Shown: one piece after another, positions 21,801-25,011 of the stretch
Position numbering within the stretch: position 1 is the first letter of the stretch
Layout: every line of letters begins with the position of its first letter
NCBI GenBank assembly: GCA_027596945.1
Contig: JADGJH010000141.1
Span: 3,292-28,302, forward strand
Direction of reading: 5' to 3'
Source: Physocladia obscura
Taxonomy: Eukaryota; Chytridiomycota; Chytridiomycetes; Chytridiales; Chytriomycetaceae
DNA length: 25,011 nt
Notes under the pieces: model-generated
What the model saw: only the letters and a program-made list of their open reading frames with translations
Databases searched by the model: none
Told to the model about the DNA's origin: nothing
Position numbers and translations under genes: made by a program

Positions 21801-22256
21801 TCGTCCCAGTGGCGTTGGGGGCAGCGCCGCGTTGGCTGCAAATTCGAACGAATTATCGGCGTCTTCATCGTCATCGACGCCTTCTCGCGGCCCCTTTGAC
21901 CTCTCTTTTGGCCTCTCTTTTGCCTTCTCTTCCGTCGTTGTCTCTTTCCCGGGAGACGCCACTCCTTTCCCATTCCCTTTTCCTTTGCTTACCCCTCCAC
22001 TATTACTATCTGCTAACCCCACAGTCCCTGCATCTAATCGTTTTGCGCCAATTCTTGCTGATCGTGTCTTTACTGCTCCCGATATCGGTGATGCAGATGC
22101 TGATTCAGATGCCGATGACGTTGCCGTTGTCGATACGGCTACAGCTGCCTTGCGCTGAATAGTATGGCGGCGCACTTTGGTCAGGCTTGTTCTTGTTGTT
22201 GCTGTGTGTGGTGGTGCTGAATCAAACTCAAATGGATCCTTGTTCTCTTGTGTCAT
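15828..22256 (-). CDS. Sister chromatid cohesion protein PDS5
   Basis: Cohesin-associated HEAT-repeat protein regulating cohesin release and cohesion maintenance in the nucleus. I reconstruct 25 exons, 1660 residues, in frame: 22256-21684, 21610-21413, 21353-21172, 21120-21003, 20926-20846, 20757-20563, 20507-20297, 20234-20089, 20028-19964, 19906-19670, 19602-19554, 19485-19416, 19369-19236, 19182-18858, 18799-18733, 18678-18085, 18030-17769, 17709-17667, 17619-17514, 17456-17345, 17292-17071, 17005-16710, 16655-16575, 16499-15926, 15869-15828. Family landmarks: LVSPSLVSHKDKAVKSLVA, CCLADILRLFAPDAPY, ATDVLGKIFVD, IWKVWLERRNDKSAAIR, FDPDEKVRLAVMRA, AKTFLIRSMK. An N-terminal extension of about 190 residues and a C-terminal tail of about 280 residues are charged and low-complexity; the tail has an internal repeat. 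The protein is longer than human PDS5A/B. The last 13-residue exon is inferred from a CAG/GTATAG donor that would otherwise be a stop. Confidence 0.92.
16010..16230 (-). repeat. Internal coding repeat in the PDS5 C-terminal tail
   Basis: Two copies of an acidic-then-basic unit: EEEEILLKNPVRKTR then SEIAVTKS (about 16226-16161), and EEEEIPLIKPVRKTR then IEISVTKA (about 16083-16014). They are spaced about 145 bp (48 codons) apart. A degenerate third unit (EEVLHKKPLNRR) lies upstream around 16360-16325. The basic PVRKTR cores resemble DNA-binding or nuclear-localisation patches. Confidence 0.65.
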
Positions 22257-22311
22257 TTTTGTTTGTTTTTCAAGGTCACATTCATTGTCCGAACACCCAC
22301 ATCCAATTACA
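22257..22311. promoter_or_regulatory. 55-bp divergent intergenic region, putative bidirectional promoter
   Basis: The PDS5 start (22256, minus) and the small-gene start (22312, plus) are only 55 bp apart. The interval contains TTTGTTTGTTTTTCAAGG and the C-rich GAACACCCACATCC. No TATA box is visible. Either both genes share this core promoter or transcription begins inside neighbouring coding sequence. Confidence 0.5.
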
Positions 22312-22617
22312 ATGAGTAGTGACCACCAATCCATCAACGCCGATACTAGTGCCGACAGCAACGGATGCGACGTACAATCAATTGTTCAATACCGATGCGA
22401 AGTGCGACGACTGCGCGAAGGCGAAACTGTAGTGGCACTCGAGGGCATCGTTTCGAAAACCGCTCACGAAGCAGTTTGGAATTGCGCCCCTCTGTTGCGG
22501 CGCTTTCTAGTGTATGTATTCTAACATATTTTTCCTTTGCTTTCTTATCTACTCGAAAATTTCGTTCTATGCAGGTGTGCTGGTCGCCCGACCTCAGAGA
22601 TCACTCTTTTAAAGTGA
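22312..22617 (+). CDS. Small two-exon protein of unknown function (80 aa)
   Basis: Exon 1 (22312-22511) joins exon 2 (22575-22617) across a 63-nt intron with strong signals: GTATGT donor, TTCTAAC branch site, TATGCAG acceptor. The product is 80 residues, with a polar N-terminus (MSSDHQSINADTSADSNG), then VQYRCEVRRLREGETVVAL, AVWNCAPLLRRFLV, and ends SEITLLK. An AATAAA follows the TGA stop by one base. I do not recognise the protein. The VWNCAPLLRRFL segment weakly resembles the W..a..L..yL stretch just before motif I of family-16 (METTL21-like) methyltransferases, but no SAM-binding LELGAG-type motif follows. It could be a remnant of such a gene, a genuine small protein, or an upstream exon. 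It sits between PDS5 (divergent) and RPF1 (same strand, 45 bp on). Confidence 0.55.
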
Positions 22618-22618
22618 A

Positions 22619-22624
22619 AATAAA
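22619..22624 (+). terminator. Polyadenylation signal of the small 80-aa gene
   Basis: AATAAA one base after the TGA stop of the small gene. It lies only about 40 bp before the RPF1 start codon. Confidence 0.4.
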
Positions 22625-22662
22625 CTTTTTTTTATTTTTTTTATTTCAAACAACCAAAGACA

Positions 22663-23977
22663 ATGCCCATTGATCCGCATGACATCAAGAACAAAATGAA
22701 GCGCAGCGAAGTGGTCAATAAACTGCGAATGGAGAAGGCACAGGCGAAGCTGAAGCGGCGCATGACGACGCGCAAGGAAGAAGCCGCCAATCCCGAACTG
22801 AAGGAAGAGCGGCTGGCCGCGAACGTGCCCAACACTCTTGACAACACCAGAGAAGAGGACGATACAATGGTCGATGCCAACGATGACGAAGTAAAAATCA
22901 ATTCATCCACGTATTACAGTTCTCGGCCAATTCTTTTCTCTTTTTCTGTTTCCAGATTCTCGCCAGTGAGGAAACTGATGAATTTGCGTCTTATTTCAAC
23001 GGCACTCCTCCAAAGATTCTGGTTACAACTAGCAAGCGCGCTACTTCGGTACCCGCTTGCTACTGTTCATTTAGGTGTCAACGCAAATATTTAATTATTT
23101 CGTATTTCCATATTTTCAGGATACCTACGAATTTGCTGAAGAATTCTGCTCAATCTTTCCAGACGCGCAATTTGTAAAACGAGGCCCTCAATTTCAGGTT
23201 AAGAAAATTGTAGAGCTTGCTATTGGTCGTCAATATACCGATCTAATTATTATCAACGAAAGCAAAAAAGTTCCAAGTTAGACAAACCGTTGCTTAATTT
23301 TCTTAGATTTATTTATTTTATTATTATTATTATTATTATTATTTATTTTTTTCATTTTTTTGAACAAGATGCCCTCACCGTTATTCATCTCCCGAATGGA
23401 CCGACTGCCCACTTCAAACTTTCAAGCATTAAACTGAACAAACAAATTAAAGTGAGAAAAGGCAAAATGCAAAAAAGGTTAAATAATACTGACAGATAAA
23501 ATATAGGGTCACGGAAAAGTTGATTCCCACAAACCGGAGCTCATTCTGAACAACTTTAACACGAGACTTGGTCATTCTATAGGACGTATGTTTGCGTCAC
23601 TATTTCCACATGTTCCTGAGTTTTCTGGACGGCAAGTTGCAACATTTCATAATCAGCGAGATTTTATTTTTTTCCGACGCCACAGGTTCGTATTCACAGA
23701 ACAACGTACTTTAAATTATTTTCTAAAATCACATTTCTTTCTTATAAGGTATATTTTCAGAGATGGACAGCGAGCAGATCTGCAAGAACTAGGTCCTCGG
23801 TTCACTTTAAAGTTAAAATGGCTGCAAAAAGGAACTTTTGACACGAAATTTGGAGATTACGAATGGATATTCAAGGTATTAAGTCTCATTTATTTTTTAA
23901 TGCATCTTTACTAAAATTAATGAACTCAAACACACAAGCCTGAAATGGCAACCTCTCGCAGAAGATTCTTTTTGTAG
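22663..23977 (+). CDS. Ribosome production factor 1 (Brix domain)
   Basis: Nucleolar Brix-domain protein needed for 60S subunit (27S pre-rRNA) maturation. Exons: 22663-22890, 22956-23048, 23120-23276, 23369-23451, 23507-23685, 23749-23875, 23939-23977; 301 residues in frame, matching the family length. The lysine-rich N-terminal helix carries [15 protein letters not shown] and [17 protein letters not shown]. The Brix domain follows: [110 protein letters not shown], and the C-terminal TSRRRFFL. The fifth intron (23686-23748, 63 nt) has no stop and keeps frame if retained. I call it an intron because splicing restores the family sequence RRHRYIFRDG. AATAAA follows at 24012-24017. The gene converges on the LRRC46-like gene, with 54 bp between the stops. 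Confidence 0.96.
23318..23343. repeat. (TTA)8 microsatellite in an RPF1 intron
   Basis: About eight TTA trinucleotides on the plus strand inside the third RPF1 intron (23277-23368). Confidence 0.8.
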
Positions 23978-24011
23978 CGTTTCATTTCTTTTTCTTTGTA
24001 AGTTTGAAGGA

Positions 24012-24017
24012 AATAAA
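24012..24017 (+). terminator. Polyadenylation signal of RPF1
   Basis: AATAAA 34 nt after the RPF1 TAG stop, within the 54-bp gap between convergent genes. Confidence 0.5.
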
Positions 24018-24031
24018 ACGATAATCTTATT

Positions 24032-25011
24032 TCAAAGCATACTAAAAGAGGATGTAATTTCCCGTACACGATTCGCGCGTTCTTTTCCTGACCGGTGCAT
24101 TTCTTGAATCAATTCATCCATTCGAATTCGACTTTCCAATTTTGTTTGAGCCTTTAAAATATTAAAATTGTATTTGCAACAGAAATCAATATCAATTACT
24201 TGGCGAATCGTTGAACGCTTAAGGATCCCATCAACAGTGTCTTTGAAAGGATACAGAAATTGTGTCAATACTTCTTGTGATTGATGTCCACTTTCTTGTG
24301 CCTCTTCTTGGTCAGATTCTGTGTCCTTTTTTTGAGTGCCAATAACTTCATTGAAACCTGCGGCACGCTCCATACTAATATAAAAAAATAAATAAAATAA
24401 ATTCAAACGGAGAAAATATATGAAAAAATGAAAATAAGAAACTACTTAACTCAGATCCAAAAGTCATTCTCGCCAGCCTTCTTTCTGCACCGCCAATATC
24501 AACCCCGTCGATAACAAAAAGTCCAGGAACCGCAGATATAAGCTGAAGTCGATAATCTGCAGTCCTGCAAACACACCATGGATTTCCAGCCAGACTCAAA
24601 TTCTCCAGTCCCGTTGGAAATACTTCAGATATTTCATTATCACCATCACCAAGACCATTGCCATCACCAAAACACTCGCAAATATTATCATTACTATCTC
24701 TGCATTTTTTTTTTTTTTCACCTATACTGCCATCCTCAAATCCGATAATCAAGTTATCGCAGAGGTCAACAAGACGCAGCGCAAGCAACTCCGCAATGCC
24801 ATCGACACGAGTAATTTGGTTTGATGCAATACTGAGAATACGCAGGGATGGAAGTGCGGCGAGTGCACGCATACAAGAGATGCCGTTTTGCGAAAGATGA
24901 AGATGCGTGAGATGTGGAAAGAGGGATATTCCAGAGATGTTACTGATTTTGCAACGGTCTAGACGAATGTGTGTTGCTTTTTTTATTAGAAATTCTCTAC
25001 CAGGTGTTTTT
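24032..25011 (-). CDS. LRRC46-like leucine-rich repeat protein, 5' end cut by the window
   Basis: Partial: the reading frame runs off the window at 25011. Exons: (beyond 25011)-24451, 24374-24200, and 24151-24032 after a likely 48-nt intron (24199-24152). SDS22-type repeats: HIRLDRCKISNISGI, HLTHLHLSQNGIS, LRILSIASNQITRVDGI, LRLVDLCDNLI, LENLSLAGNPWC, then an LRR cap ending GLFVIDGVDI. The tail is a charged helix (QTKLESRIRMDELIQEMH). Order and spacing resemble LRRC46, a protein linked to sperm flagella in animals, which would fit a zoosporic fungus. Other SDS22-like axonemal or phosphatase-regulator LRR proteins remain possible. An acidic, glycine-rich insertion (GDGNGLGDGDNE) sits between repeats. 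The start codon is not in the window. Confidence 0.6.

Noticed and set aside
21685..22158. 157-codon plus-strand open frame rich in serine and alanine
   Set aside because: Antisense shadow of PDS5 exon 1, whose low-complexity GC-richer sequence leaves long frames open on both strands.
1..25011. CRISPR arrays, operons, ribosome binding sites or prophage elements
   Set aside because: The window is eukaryotic with spliced genes; no regularly spaced repeats or bacterial signals are present.

Overview
The window is eukaryotic nuclear DNA, AT-rich, with many short introns (about 45-105 nt, GT...AG, T-rich before the acceptor). It most likely comes from a zoosporic fungus of the Chytridiomycota. 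Supporting signs are fungal-style sugar transporter and methylenetetrahydrofolate reductase (MTHFR) genes, an F-box protein with plant-type leucine-rich repeats (LRRs, a style I associate with chytrid genomes), and a partial gene resembling LRRC46, a protein associated with sperm and cilia, which fits an organism that still builds a flagellum. The species assignment is inference. I read nine complete protein-coding genes and one partial one, and joined their exons by hand; every complete model closes in frame.

Left half (1-13.4 kb), loosely packed, all genes on the minus strand: an MFS sugar porter (426-2028); 2.3 kb without an intact gene, holding a decayed coding remnant and a small tandem repeat; two MTHFR genes head to tail, of which 5836-8085 is full length and 4355-5590 has only the catalytic barrel; an intronless F-box/LRR gene (9192-10118); 1.2 kb of AT-rich non-coding DNA; and a flavin-containing monooxygenase (11339-13366) with a 10-N assembly gap in its last intron.

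Right half (13.8-25 kb), very compact: a PIAS/Siz-type SP-RING SUMO ligase (13770-15770, minus) lies 57 bp downstream of a 25-exon PDS5 cohesin-associated gene (15828-22256, minus). PDS5 is divergent, over only 55 bp, from a tiny two-exon gene of unknown function (22312-22617, plus). That is followed after 45 bp by the Brix-domain ribosome assembly factor RPF1 (22663-23977, plus). RPF1 converges over 54 bp on the LRRC46-like gene (24032 to the window edge, minus).

The most interesting points are the MTHFR pair, in which one copy has lost the S-adenosylmethionine-sensing domain while keeping the family's exon layout (including a 20-nt microexon), and the tight PDS5/SUMO-ligase neighbourhood. 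I saw no tRNA, rRNA, CRISPR array, intact transposon or prophage-like element.
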